DNA of 43,222 nucleotides from an uncultured delta proteobacterium (GTDB lineage Bacteria > Desulfobacterota > Desulfobulbia > Desulfobulbales > Desulfocapsaceae): the NCBI GenBank assembly GCA_903875445.1, contig CAIQWD010000027.1, forward strand, positions 1-43,222, read 5' to 3'. The position numbers and the translations under genes were made by a program. Numbering within the stretch: position 1 is the first letter of the stretch; every line of letters begins with the position of its first letter. A model generated the notes under the pieces. It saw only the letters and a list, made by a program, of their open reading frames with translations, made no database searches and was not told the DNA's origin. Below are positions 18,128-26,232 of the stretch, piece by piece.

Positions 18128-19261
18128 ATGATTAAATTCCTTGATCGGGCTGTTTCGCTCGCCGAATCCCTTGTTCCAGGTAAGGTGCTGGTTATTTATG
18201 GGCCGCGGCGCGTCGGCAAAACAACCCTTCTCAAATCGTTTCTTGCCACCTGTGGCCTGCGCTACCGCCTGGAAACAGGCGACGATGTGCGGATCCGTCA
18301 TCTGCTTGGGTCGGGCGATATGCAGCAGATTGTCGCCTTTGCCGAAGGTTTCGACCTCGTTGCCATCGACGAGGCCCAACAAATTCCGGATATCGGTATG
18401 GGGCTGAAAATTTTGGTCGACCATCTCCCCGATCTGCGGATCATTGCCACCGGCTCTTCTTCCTTCGACCTGGCCGGCGCAATTGGCGAGCCGCTGACCG
18501 GTCGCAAACGAACCCTCGCCCTTTTCCCTATTAGCCAGATCGAGTTGAAGAAACAGTTCAACAGCTATGACCTGCGGGGGCGGCTGGAGGAGTATCTGGT
18601 CTATGGCTCCTATCCGGAAATTGCTGTGACCGAGGGAAGAAAGGAAAAGATCGAACTGTTGGAGGAACTGGCCGGTTCCTATTTACTGAAAGACGTGCTG
18701 GCGCTGGAACGTATCCGCTCTTCACGCACCTTGCTGGATCTATTGAAGCTCGTCGCCTTTCAGGTGGGCAGCGAGGTGTCGCTGAATGAGCTGGCCACGC
18801 AAGTCAAACTGGATGTAAAGACGGTCGGTCGTTATCTGGACATCCTGGAAAAGGCCTTTGTCCTGGTCCGTGTAGGAGGCTTCAGTCGCAACCTGCGGAG
18901 TGAGGTGACCAGCAAGGCGAAATACTACTTTCTTGATAACGGCGTGCGCAATGCCGTCATCGGCCAGTACAACCTGCTCGATTCGAGAAATGATATCGGT
19001 GCGTTGTGGGAGAACTTCATAGTGGCCGAGCGCCTGAAAAAACGATCTTACACCGGCATATACGGTACCTTTCACTTCTGGCGAACCTACGACGGCAAAG
19101 AGATTGACTATGTCGAAGACCGCGATGGCGGACTGTTCGGTTTCGAGTGTAAATGGTCGGCAAATAAGCCGATCAAGCCGCCGCGGAAATGGCTGGAATC
19201 CTATCCCGGAGCGACCTTTGACTTGGTGACACCGGATAACTATCTTGATTTTGTTGGATGA
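18128..19261 (+). CDS. AAA+ ATPase with DUF4143 domain
   Basis: A 377-residue protein from the ATG at 18128 (GGAG 6 bases upstream; an in-frame GTG lies at 18122). Walker A YGPRRVGKTT near residue 23, Walker B DLVAIDEAQ and sensor IIATGSSSFDLAG, then a winged-helix region (SEVSLNELATQVKLDVKTVGRYLDIL). The C-terminal DUF4143 domain is nuclease-like, with EIDYVEDRDGGLFGFECKW. These stand-alone ATPases are common in accessory DNA; their biological role is unsettled. Monocistronic, with its own promoter. Confidence 0.85.
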   Translation: MIKFLDRAVSLAESLVPGKVLVIYGPRRVGKTTLLKSFLATCGLRYRLETGDDVRIRHLLGSGDMQQIVAFAEGFDLVAIDEAQQIPDIGMGLKILVDHLPDLRIIATGSSSFDLAGAIGEPLTGRKRTLALFPISQIELKKQFNSYDLRGRLEEYLVYGSYPEIAVTEGRKEKIELLEELAGSYLLKDVLALERIRSSRTLLDLLKLVAFQVGSEVSLNELATQVKLDVKTVGRYLDILEKAFVLVRVGGFSRNLRSEVTSKAKYYFLDNGVRNAVIGQYNLLDSRNDIGALWENFIVAERLKKRSYTGIYGTFHFWRTYDGKEIDYVEDRDGGLFGFECKWSANKPIKPPRKWLESYPGATFDLVTPDNYLDFVG

Positions 19262-19391
19262 CAATCTGACAAGTTTGCTTATTCATTTCAAAGCCAAACC
19301 GGATCCTGTTTACTGTTCATGTTCAGCGACAGATTCTATTCCCATCTCGTCATCTTGGAAGCCTGACGCTTTTGCGACCCTAGTTATGCGT

Positions 19392-19832
19392 TTATTGTGC
19401 TTCAGCCTTCACCTTGAGAGCCTGATTCATCTCTTCGAACCCTCTTCTCGTGTCCCTATTCAGTGTACCCTTGAAAAACGGGACGAGGATGCCGCTGAAG
19501 AGTTCACTTTGCCGAAACCTGATCTTACCATCAGCGATCGGCTGGATACCGAAGCGATGCTCACCGTCGAACAGACCTGGCATCAGGAACCGTCCAAGCC
19601 AGCGAAGTTCCTGGGCTGGAACGGCAGTGATGACACTTGGACGAAATGTCATGCCTTTCGTTCCACTAGGTTGAATCCGAACCACAAGGGAGGCTCCCAA
19701 GTCTGGTGTTCCTCGGATAGATCGGATGAAGGGATTCCAATCCGGATAGGCCGAGAAGTCGGTGAGGATTGCCCAGACTCGACCAGGTGGTGCGGCAATA
19801 TCTATTTCTGATTCTAACTGGTAACTGCTCAT
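19392..19832 (-). CDS. SRPBCC (START/polyketide-cyclase-like) family protein
   Basis: A 146-residue protein starting MSSYQLESEIDIAAPPGRVWAI. IDIAAPPxxVWAILTDFSAYPDWNPF is the classic opening of the SRPBCC fold, and ELRWLGRFLMPGLFDGEHRF matches the later strands. It should bind a small hydrophobic ligand; the ligand is unknown. It stands alone on the minus strand, convergent with the DUF4143 gene. Confidence 0.85.
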   Translation of the reverse strand: MSSYQLESEIDIAAPPGRVWAILTDFSAYPDWNPFIRSIRGTPDLGASLVVRIQPSGTKGMTFRPSVITAVPAQELRWLGRFLMPGLFDGEHRFGIQPIADGKIRFRQSELFSGILVPFFKGTLNRDTRRGFEEMNQALKVKAEAQ

Positions 19833-19967
19833 CTGTTTCTCGTGGTTTGTTTCGCCCAATTGTGAAATAACCTGCCGGCCGACATGCTGTCATTTTTTAA
19901 AACGCGTTTAATTCCGGTCAGGTCTATTGACTTGTTCGGTGGTTCGAGATGCAATGATTCGACAATT

Positions 19968-20468
19968 CTACAAGGATTCATGCGATTCGAGAGGTAGTAG
20001 AACAAGTGCTAATTTGGCAAAAATATGCGAACCGAAAAAAGTTGTAGCTAAAACTGCGGCATTTAGCTCGACGTGTTTTGGGTCTTGATCAGGGTCAGGT
20101 CTCACTGTGGATAATTTTTCCCCAAACGGTTCGCTGATTGAGTCGATTTCCTTCAGGGTAACTTTCATTTTTGGTTTATGAGCGCATTTATTTCTAAGAG
20201 AATTTAGACGTTCAAGTGAAACGGTGAGGTTCTCATCCAAAATTCCTAAAGCATCTACAACAGCTAATTTCTGCACAAAACTCAACCGAGCTTTGTTCGC
20301 CAAGTTTGCCCCGCGAGGGAGTGAATCTATTATGATGCGTTCAAGCATATTTTCAGCAAGCAAATGAAATCTGAGGACAAAGATTAGTAAGTCGTGAGGT
20401 GCATTAATAAACTCATCAAATTCCTTGAGTTGGTGAATATAGAATTCGGAATTCTGGTCTAAAGTCAT
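19968..20468 (-). CDS. HEPN-like protein with RNxxxH motif
   Basis: A 166-residue, mostly helical protein. RNKCAH at residues 92-97 fits the R-(N/H/D)-x-x-x-H catalytic motif of HEPN RNases. It follows a helix containing LSFVQKLAVVDALGIL, and the N-terminal part has FVLRFHLLAENMLERII, resembling other HEPN/MAE-type proteins. No nucleotidyltransferase (MNT) antitoxin gene is adjacent on this strand, so a toxin role is not established. It sits in a stretch that also holds HicAB and the DUF4143 ATPase. Confidence 0.55.
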   Translation of the reverse strand: MTLDQNSEFYIHQLKEFDEFINAPHDLLIFVLRFHLLAENMLERIIIDSLPRGANLANKARLSFVQKLAVVDALGILDENLTVSLERLNSLRNKCAHKPKMKVTLKEIDSISEPFGEKLSTVRPDPDQDPKHVELNAAVLATTFFGSHIFAKLALVLLPLESHESL

Positions 20469-21035
20469 AACAATTGCTTATATCTTTCGTGGAATTCGAA
20501 CCAAGGGGTTCACCAGTTTCTATGAAACCAGCATTCCCAACGATCCAAATGATTTCAGACAGAAAAAGAAACTGCCCGGAGAATGATGAAATTGCTCCAT
20601 CAATCCAGTTGTAACATGTCAAAAGTGCATATAAATCCTTTGATGCTCCATTTGCAAGATGTTAGTTGTTTTTCCGGCGAAACATGCAAAAATAGCTGGT
20701 TCTACAATCAAAGGAGAATCGCATGCTTATGGTATCCGAAACCATTCAAAAACGATTTTCCCAGTGTTTGGTGAGCAACGCCATTTCCATCAATAAAGCA
20801 TGGTGCATAACAGAAATGGTTGCGTTACTCCCTCGATTTTTGCAAGAAATATGCGTTGGAAGTCGAGGCGGCAGGGTAGCAGGCTGATGTTTCTTTGAGA
20901 CACTTGATGACGTTGGAAATCCATAAAAAACGTTTGCTTATCTCCCTCATCCTTGCAATCGGGCAATCAGCCAGGTAGTGTAGAAGCACTGAGATCCATT
21001 CCGCACGGCGCCATTGCCTTACCAAAGAGGGTGAT
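20469..21035. other. Intergenic region, no supported gene
   Basis: About 570 AT-rich bases. A 54-codon frame at 20723-20887 has a good AAAGGAG site but no recognisable content. GGAATTCGAACC near 20491 resembles part of a tRNA T-arm but no cloverleaf surrounds it. Confidence 0.4.
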
Positions 21036-22373
21036 ATGAAAAAGATACTGCTCATCAGTCCGGCCTATCGGTCGAAGCTCCTGGAAAACGTCCGGGTGCT
21101 GGCCCTGCCGCCATTGAATCTTCTGATGCTTGCCGCTTATACCCCGGTGGATTACGCTGTGGAGATTGTCGATGAGGCATTCGAGGATATCGATTATGAC
21201 TGCGGTGCCGATTTGGTCGGCATCACCTGTATGACGCCGCTTGCACCTCGGGCCTATGCGATTGCTGCGGAGTTCCGGCGGCGCGGTAAGGCGGTGGTTT
21301 TGGGCGGGATTCATGTGTCGATGCTGCCGGACGAGGCCGCCGCTTACGCCGATGCCGTGGTGGTAGGCGAAGGTGAGGAATTATGGCCGCAGGTGCTTGC
21401 CGATTTCACTGCCGGCAGGCTTGCGAAGCGCTATACCGCCGGCGAAAGGCCCGATCTGGCCAACCTTCTGACCCCGCGGCGAGATCTTCTCCGTAACAAA
21501 TACTTTGTGCAAACGGTGCAGACCTCCCGGGGTTGCCCCCATAACTGCCGGTTTTGTTCGGTCACCAGGTTTAACGGCGGCCACTTCCGTATGCGCAATC
21601 TCGACAACGTCATTGACGAGATAGCCGCAATCCCCGACAAGAGGCTGTTTATCATCGATGACAATATCATCGGTGCCGGCGAGACATGTATAAAACGGGC
21701 CTTCGATCTGTTCGAAAGGTTGCGTCATCTCGGCAAGGAATGGGGCGGGCAGACCTGTCTGAATATTGTCGAATATGACGGTTTGCTGGCGGCGGCTGCA
21801 AAAAGCGGCGCCAAGGCGTTTCTCATCGGCTTCGAATCGCTGCAGGAAGCCTCCCTTGCCCACTACAACAAAAAGATGAACCTCCGCCCGACGACTCGCA
21901 ATTTCAAGGAGGCGATCCGGAAAATTCAGGATCACGGCATTGCCATCATCGGCGGGTTCATTTTTGGTGCGGATGAGGATAACCTGGATGTCTTCCGGAC
22001 AACCCTGGATTTCATTTTCGACTCCGGTATCGATGCGGTGCAGCTGAGCATCGCAACGCCAATGCCGGGCACCGCTCTCTACCAGGATCTCTCGGAGCAG
22101 CGGCGGTTGCTGCTTACCAATTATCCCGATGATTGGGAGGCGTATAATATTTTTGAGCCGGTCTTTCAACCTCTGCACTTCAGCCCGGAAGCACTCTATA
22201 CCGGTCTCATCGAGGCCTATCGGGAAGTGGCCTCTTTCCGGCGCTCCCTGCCTCGTGGACTGAAGACTTTTCTGCGCACCCGGTCGCTGTTCAGTACCGG
22301 GATCTCCTTCTTTTGGAATTACGACAGCTATAAATCAATAAAAACCATCACCAGGCCGCGGTTTTTCGGCTAG
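21036..22373 (+). CDS. B12-binding-domain radical SAM protein
   Basis: A 445-residue protein. The N-terminal cobalamin-binding-type Rossmann domain reads MKKILLISPAYRS...DLVGITCMTPLAPRAYAIA and VVLGGIHVSMLPDEA. The radical SAM core has the cluster motif CPHNCRFC (Cys167, 171, 174) preceded by VQTSRG. Later text includes FIIDDN, GFESLQEASL, IIGGFIFGADEDN and TPMPGTALYQDL, as in the large class B methyltransferase/HpnJ-like group. A C-terminal helical tail of about 90 residues follows. The cobalamin domain may have lost the base-off His (no DxHxxG seen). Substrate unknown; no pathway neighbours are present. Confidence 0.85.
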   Translation: MKKILLISPAYRSKLLENVRVLALPPLNLLMLAAYTPVDYAVEIVDEAFEDIDYDCGADLVGITCMTPLAPRAYAIAAEFRRRGKAVVLGGIHVSMLPDEAAAYADAVVVGEGEELWPQVLADFTAGRLAKRYTAGERPDLANLLTPRRDLLRNKYFVQTVQTSRGCPHNCRFCSVTRFNGGHFRMRNLDNVIDEIAAIPDKRLFIIDDNIIGAGETCIKRAFDLFERLRHLGKEWGGQTCLNIVEYDGLLAAAAKSGAKAFLIGFESLQEASLAHYNKKMNLRPTTRNFKEAIRKIQDHGIAIIGGFIFGADEDNLDVFRTTLDFIFDSGIDAVQLSIATPMPGTALYQDLSEQRRLLLTNYPDDWEAYNIFEPVFQPLHFSPEALYTGLIEAYREVASFRRSLPRGLKTFLRTRSLFSTGISFFWNYDSYKSIKTITRPRFFG

Positions 22374-22422
22374 CTTTCACGAGCATAAAATTCTTGTTGT
22401 TTGCGCTGGAGCAAAACCACCC

Positions 22423-22451
22423 TTGAAAATATATCTTATTTGATATATCAT
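22423..22451 (+). promoter_or_regulatory. hicAB promoter with embedded inverted-repeat operator
   Basis: TTGAAA (22423-22428), 17-base spacer, TATCAT (22446-22451). The spacer and -10 carry a perfect inverted repeat ATATATC-N6-GATATAT (22429-22448), a good candidate operator for HicB autoregulation. The expected start site is within a base or two of the hicA ATG (22458), so the message may be leaderless. Confidence 0.65.
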
Positions 22452-22457
22452 GTAAAT

Positions 22458-22643
22458 ATGACAGGAAGCCAAATCATTGCAATACTCAAGGCGTCGGGAT
22501 GGAAACTTGATCGTATTAACGGCAGCCACCATATAATGACCAAGGAAGGTAAGGCAGTCCCTGTTCCCGTTCATGGAAAACGAGATGTTGGCTTCGGGTT
22601 GTTACTCGCGATTCAAAAGCAAACCGGAGTCAAATTGAAGTAG
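22458..22643 (+). CDS. hicA: HicA-type mRNA interferase toxin
   Basis: A 61-residue double-stranded-RNA-binding-fold toxin. MTGSQIIAILKASGWKLDRINGSHHIM is the family opening, with the catalytic His in GSHH, followed by VPVPVHGKRDVGFGLL. The ATG at 22458 gives the standard HicA length; an upstream frame start would make it overlong. No ribosome site is visible, consistent with a leaderless message. hicB follows after 9 bases. Confidence 0.92.
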   Translation: MTGSQIIAILKASGWKLDRINGSHHIMTKEGKAVPVPVHGKRDVGFGLLLAIQKQTGVKLK

Positions 22644-22652
22644 GAGAAAATT

Positions 22653-23069
22653 ATGGATATTAAATATCCGGCACGTATCGAATCTCAGGAACCATCGGGT
22701 TTCTTCGTCAGTTTTATTGATTTGGAGGATACCTTTACGGAAGGTGCAACCCAGGAAGAGGCATTATTCAATGCATCCGAAGTCTTGTCTGCCATGCTTT
22801 CCTGGCGTATTGACAATGATAAACCTCTTCCCGAACCGTCTCCGAATGTTGCTGGTGCTTTCTATGTCGCACCCGATGCACGAACACAAGCGGCACTGCT
22901 GGTCCGTCGTTTCAGAGGTGATCGTTCTCTAGCAGATATTGCCAGGCTTTTGGAAACGTCCTGGCCTTCCGCTCAGCGCTTGGAGGATCCTCATCATTGG
23001 CCAAGCCTCAAACAATTGGAAAAGGCTGCCGCAGCGATGGGACGGCGGTTGGTCCTCTCCTTTGATTAG
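22653..23069 (+). CDS. hicB: HicB-type antitoxin with C-terminal HTH
   Basis: A 138-residue antitoxin. The N-terminal partial RNase-H-like fold (YPARIESQEPSGFFVSF, EGATQEEALFNASEVL) neutralises HicA. The C-terminal helix-turn-helix (SLADIARLLETSWPSAQRLE) should bind the inverted repeat over the hicA promoter. An AGGAG site precedes the start. Confidence 0.92.
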   Translation: MDIKYPARIESQEPSGFFVSFIDLEDTFTEGATQEEALFNASEVLSAMLSWRIDNDKPLPEPSPNVAGAFYVAPDARTQAALLVRRFRGDRSLADIARLLETSWPSAQRLEDPHHWPSLKQLEKAAAAMGRRLVLSFD

Positions 23070-23085
23070 ACCTTAGAAAAATTAT

Positions 23086-23139
23086 TTGCACATTTTGTGC
23101 GAAGACTCGTTGTCCGGCCGACCCATCAGGGTCGACCGG
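23086..23139. terminator. Hairpins between convergent hicB and fumarase genes
   Basis: CCGGCCGACCC / GGGTCGACCGG (23114-23139) pairs over 11 bases with one mismatch around ATCA. TTTGCACA / TGTGCGAA (23086-23103) forms a second stem which, read on the minus strand, is followed by AAATAATTTTT. Together they probably end both convergent transcripts. Confidence 0.6.
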
Positions 23140-23148
23140 ATGCGCCAT

Positions 23149-24768
23149 CTAACAACCCAGCTGCTTAAAGAAATCGTTGCCCTTGTCGTCAACCAAGATA
23201 AAGGCGGGGAAGTCAACCACCTCAATTTTCCAGACCGCCTCCATCCCCAGTTCGGGATAATCGATGCACTCGACCTTCTTGATGTTTTCCTCGGCCAAGA
23301 GGGCGGCCGGGCCACCGATCGATCCCAGGTAGAAACCACCATGCTTTTTACAGGCATCGGTGACCTGTTGGCTGCGGTTGCCCTTGGCGATCATGACCAT
23401 TGAGCCGCCATGGCTCTGCAGCAAATCGACATAGCTGTCCATCCGTCCGGCGGTGGTCGGGCCGAAGGAGCCGGAGGGTTTGCCCTTGGGCGTTTTCGCC
23501 GGGCCCGCGTAGTAGATGGGGTGTTTCAGCAGATACTCGGGCAGCGGCTTGCCTGCGTCGAGCAGTTCCTTGAATTTACTGTGGGCGATGTCCCGACCGA
23601 CAACGATGGTGCCGGTGAGGAGGAGCGGCGTGGACACCGGATGTTTGCGCAGTTCGGCGAGAATACTCTCCATCGGCTGATCGAGATTGATCTTGACGCC
23701 ATGTTCATGCTTGCGGCGATAGGCCTCGGGGATGAGACGGCCGGGATTGGCATCGAGTTCCTCAAGCCACAGGCCATCGCTGTTGATCTTTGCCTTGACG
23801 TTGCGGTCGGCCGAGCAGGAAACCCCCATACCCACCGGGCAGGAGGCGCCGTGCCTGGGCAGACGCACCACCCGGATGTCATGGGCGAAATAGACGCCGC
23901 CGAACTGGGCACCGATTCCTAAGCCTCGTGCCTTTTCCAAAAGCTTTTTCTCAAGCCCAACATCGCGGAAGGCTTGGCCATGCATATTGCCCTCGGTGGG
24001 CAGGTTGTCGTAATACTTGGTAGAGGCGAGCTTGACGGTTTTCAGGCAGGTCTCGGCCGAGGTGCCGCCGATGACAAAGGCGATATGGTAGGGAGGGCAG
24101 GCAGCGGTGCCCAGGTACTTCATTTTTTCCACGAGAAAGCTCTCCAACCGCTGCGGATTGAGCAGGGCCTTGGTCTCCTGGTAGAGCATGGTCTTGTTGG
24201 CGCTGCCGCCACCCTTGGCGACGAAGAGAAAACTGTAGCTGTCGCCCTCGGTGGCAAAGAGATCGATCTGCGCCGGCAGGTTGGTGCCGGTGTTCTTTTC
24301 GCTGTACATGTCAAGCGCCACGGTCTGGGAGTAGCGCAGATTTTCTTCAGTGTAGGTGCGATACACCCCCTTCGACAACATCTCGGCATCGTTGCAGCCG
24401 GTCCAGACGTTCTGACCCTTTTTGCCGATGATGGAGGCGGTGCCGGTGTCCTGGCAGATCGGTAGTTCAAAGCGGGCGGCAACCTCGGCGTTACGCAGGA
24501 AGGCGATGGCCACCCCCTTGTCGTTCATCGAGGCCTCGGGGTCGGCGAGGATGGCTGCGACCTGCTGGTTATGGGCGGAACGCAGCAGGAAGGAGACGTC
24601 GCGCATGGCCTGGTTGGCAAGGACGGTCAGGCCTTCCGGGGCGATTTTCAGGATCTTCTCGCCGTTGAAATCGGCTATCTCTACATACTTGCGGGAGTCG
24701 GGAAGGAGGCGGTATCCGGTCTGGTCCTTGGTGAGTGGAAACGGGTCTTGATATACGAAATCGGGCAT
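23149..24768 (-). CDS. fum: Class I [4Fe-4S] fumarate hydratase
   Basis: A 539-residue protein that interconverts fumarate and malate. The three cluster cysteines sit at Cys105 (PICQDTGT), Cys224 (GTAACPPYH) and Cys318 (GVSCSADR), the spacing of E. coli Fum[11 protein letters not shown] and [11 protein letters not shown] complete the family picture. The oxygen-labile class I enzyme suits an anaerobe. It lies 153 bases downstream of nifB on the same strand, separated by strong hairpins, so co-expression with nif is possible only as partial read-through. Confidence 0.95.
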   Translation of the reverse strand: MPDFVYQDPFPLTKDQTGYRLLPDSRKYVEIADFNGEKILKIAPEGLTVLANQAMRDVSFLLRSAHNQQVAAILADPEASMNDKGVAIAFLRNAEVAARFELPICQDTGTASIIGKKGQNVWTGCNDAEMLSKGVYRTYTEENLRYSQTVALDMYSEKNTGTNLPAQIDLFATEGDSYSFLFVAKGGGSANKTMLYQETKALLNPQRLESFLVEKMKYLGTAACPPYHIAFVIGGTSAETCLKTVKLASTKYYDNLPTEGNMHGQAFRDVGLEKKLLEKARGLGIGAQFGGVYFAHDIRVVRLPRHGASCPVGMGVSCSADRNVKAKINSDGLWLEELDANPGRLIPEAYRRKHEHGVKINLDQPMESILAELRKHPVSTPLLLTGTIVVGRDIAHSKFKELLDAGKPLPEYLLKHPIYYAGPAKTPKGKPSGSFGPTTAGRMDSYVDLLQSHGGSMVMIAKGNRSQQVTDACKKHGGFYLGSIGGPAALLAEENIKKVECIDYPELGMEAVWKIEVVDFPAFILVDDKGNDFFKQLGC

Positions 24769-24798
24769 TGTTTTTCTCCTGTAGGGTGATGGAAATCT

Positions 24799-24880
24799 AC
24801 GGCAGCGGCTAGGATGCGGCTGCTGCCGTCAAAAAAAGTCACCGCCATTGTAGCTGCTGACGCGATTTTTGTCAGCAGCT
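24799..24880 (-). terminator. Paired hairpins with T-run after nifB
   Basis: On the minus strand, AGCTGCTGAC / GTCAGCAGCT (24852-24880) forms a perfect 10-bp stem; 14 bases later comes TTTTTTT (24831-24837), then ACGGCAGC / GCTGCCGT (24799-24829). This is probably the end of the nifENB transcript, perhaps leaky into fumarase. Confidence 0.65.
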
Positions 24881-24921
24881 CATTGTCATTCCATCACATT
24901 TCCGAGGAGCTTACAGAGCCT

Positions 24922-26199
24922 TCATCCGCAGCCGCCGCCCGAACCGCTGCAGGTTCCCTCGGAACAGGGGTTTTTGCGGCCGCGGAGGAAGGCGGTGTTG
25001 CGATTCTCGTAGACGCTTGTCAGGCCTTCCTCGATAAAGCCCGCCGCTTCCACCGGTTTTACCCCGGATTTACTGAGGATGTCGAAGGGGGTCTGTCCTA
25101 CGCCGCTGACCAACACCGCCCGGCAGTCGCCGAGAACCCTGGCCAATTGGTGCCAGCGTTTGATACCGCCGCCGATGGCCGGAGTCGACCGATCTTCGAC
25201 CTTCTTAAAGCCGTCTTCGGTTCGTTCCCAAATTTGCAAGGTGCGGGCTTCGCCCAGGTGTTTATTGACCAGGATACCCTCCTCCGTCGCCACAGCCACA
25301 TAGGGCCGTTCCGCGGCTGGCATCGGTTTTATGGTCGAGCAGGCGGTCAGGCAACTGCGGAATTCATCGGTGCGGTCATCGCCCAAGAGGCCGACCGCAT
25401 CGGCGCGGCAGCGGGTGCAGTGGCGCATCTGCGGCAGATATATTTCCGCTTTGGCGCGGAGCTCCTCCATCATCTCCTTGCTCGGCTGGGGGATGGTGCC
25501 GAAGGGGGTATTGACGTTCGGAAACATCGCCATGCAGTTGAGCAGGTCAACGCCCAGATCCTTCATGGTCCGGGCCACCTCTTCGACATGGTGGTCGTTG
25601 ATGCCGGGGATGACGATACAGTTGACCTTGACGGTGATGCCGTGCGCCTTCAACTTACCTATCGCCGCCAACTGGCGGGTAAGCAGTATCTCCGCCGCCT
25701 GCCGGCCCCGATAGATGACCTTGCCGTCCTCGACCCAAGCATAGATCTTTTCGCCGATCGCCGGATCGACAGCGCAGACGGTGATGGTCACATGGGAGAC
25801 TTCAAGCTCAGCCAGCGTCTCTATGTACGGGCCGATAGCCATGCCGTTCGACGACACGCAGAGCAGGGCCTCCGGATGATTGCGACGGATGGTCCGCAGG
25901 GTGGCGATGGTCTCCGGGCCGTTGGCGAAGGGGTCGCCCGGACCGGCGATTCCGGCCACCGTAATGCGCGGCTCTTTTTCGAGAACCTTGTGCATATACA
26001 CTCCCGCCTGTTCCGGGGTGAGGAGGGTGGAGGTGACGCCCGGTCGCGACTCGTTGACGCAGTCATATTTGCGGTCGCAGAAATTGCATTTGATATTGCA
26101 CTTCGGGGCAACCGGTAGGTGTACCCGGCCGAATTTGCCTTTGGCGTCGGCATTAAAGCAGGGATGGCTTTTGAAATCCTGTTTTCTTGAATTTTTCAT
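24922..26199 (-). CDS. nifB: NifB, FeMo-cofactor core (NifB-co) synthase
   Basis: A 425-residue radical SAM enzyme that builds the 8Fe-9S-C core of FeMo-co. The cluster motif CNIKCNFC gives Cys34, Cys38 and Cys41. GPGDPFANGPET, SSNGMAIGPYIETLAELEVSHVT and CRADAVGLLGDD are typical. Residues about 305-400 are the NifX-like cofactor-carrying domain (HLGEARTLQIWE...GGGIKRW). The tail CSEGTCSGSGGGCG is Cys/Gly-rich. It is third in the leftward nifENB unit. Confidence 0.97.
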   Translation of the reverse strand: MKNSRKQDFKSHPCFNADAKGKFGRVHLPVAPKCNIKCNFCDRKYDCVNESRPGVTSTLLTPEQAGVYMHKVLEKEPRITVAGIAGPGDPFANGPETIATLRTIRRNHPEALLCVSSNGMAIGPYIETLAELEVSHVTITVCAVDPAIGEKIYAWVEDGKVIYRGRQAAEILLTRQLAAIGKLKAHGITVKVNCIVIPGINDHHVEEVARTMKDLGVDLLNCMAMFPNVNTPFGTIPQPSKEMMEELRAKAEIYLPQMRHCTRCRADAVGLLGDDRTDEFRSCLTACSTIKPMPAAERPYVAVATEEGILVNKHLGEARTLQIWERTEDGFKKVEDRSTPAIGGGIKRWHQLARVLGDCRAVLVSGVGQTPFDILSKSGVKPVEAAGFIEEGLTSVYENRNTAFLRGRKNPCSEGTCSGSGGGCG

Positions 26200-26232
26200 G
26201 ATAAATCCTTGCAGTAAAGAAATGAAATAAAC

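Noticed and set aside
19245-19811. Plus-strand frame of 188 codons
   Set aside because: Antisense to the SRPBCC gene, which has clear family motifs; it also overlaps the end of the DUF4143 gene.
20485-20515. tRNA T-arm-like string (GGTTCGAATTCC on the minus strand)
   Set aside because: The flanking bases do not pair as a T-stem, and no acceptor, D or anticodon arm is found around it.
20723-20887. 54-codon frame with an AAAGGAG site
   Set aside because: The ribosome site is good but the peptide resembles nothing, and the region looks non-coding on both strands; kept as a note only.
24814-26118. Long plus-strand open frame of 434 codons opposite nifB
   Set aside because: It is antisense to a fully recognisable NifB, has no domain and no ribosome site; long shadow frames are common in GC-rich genes.
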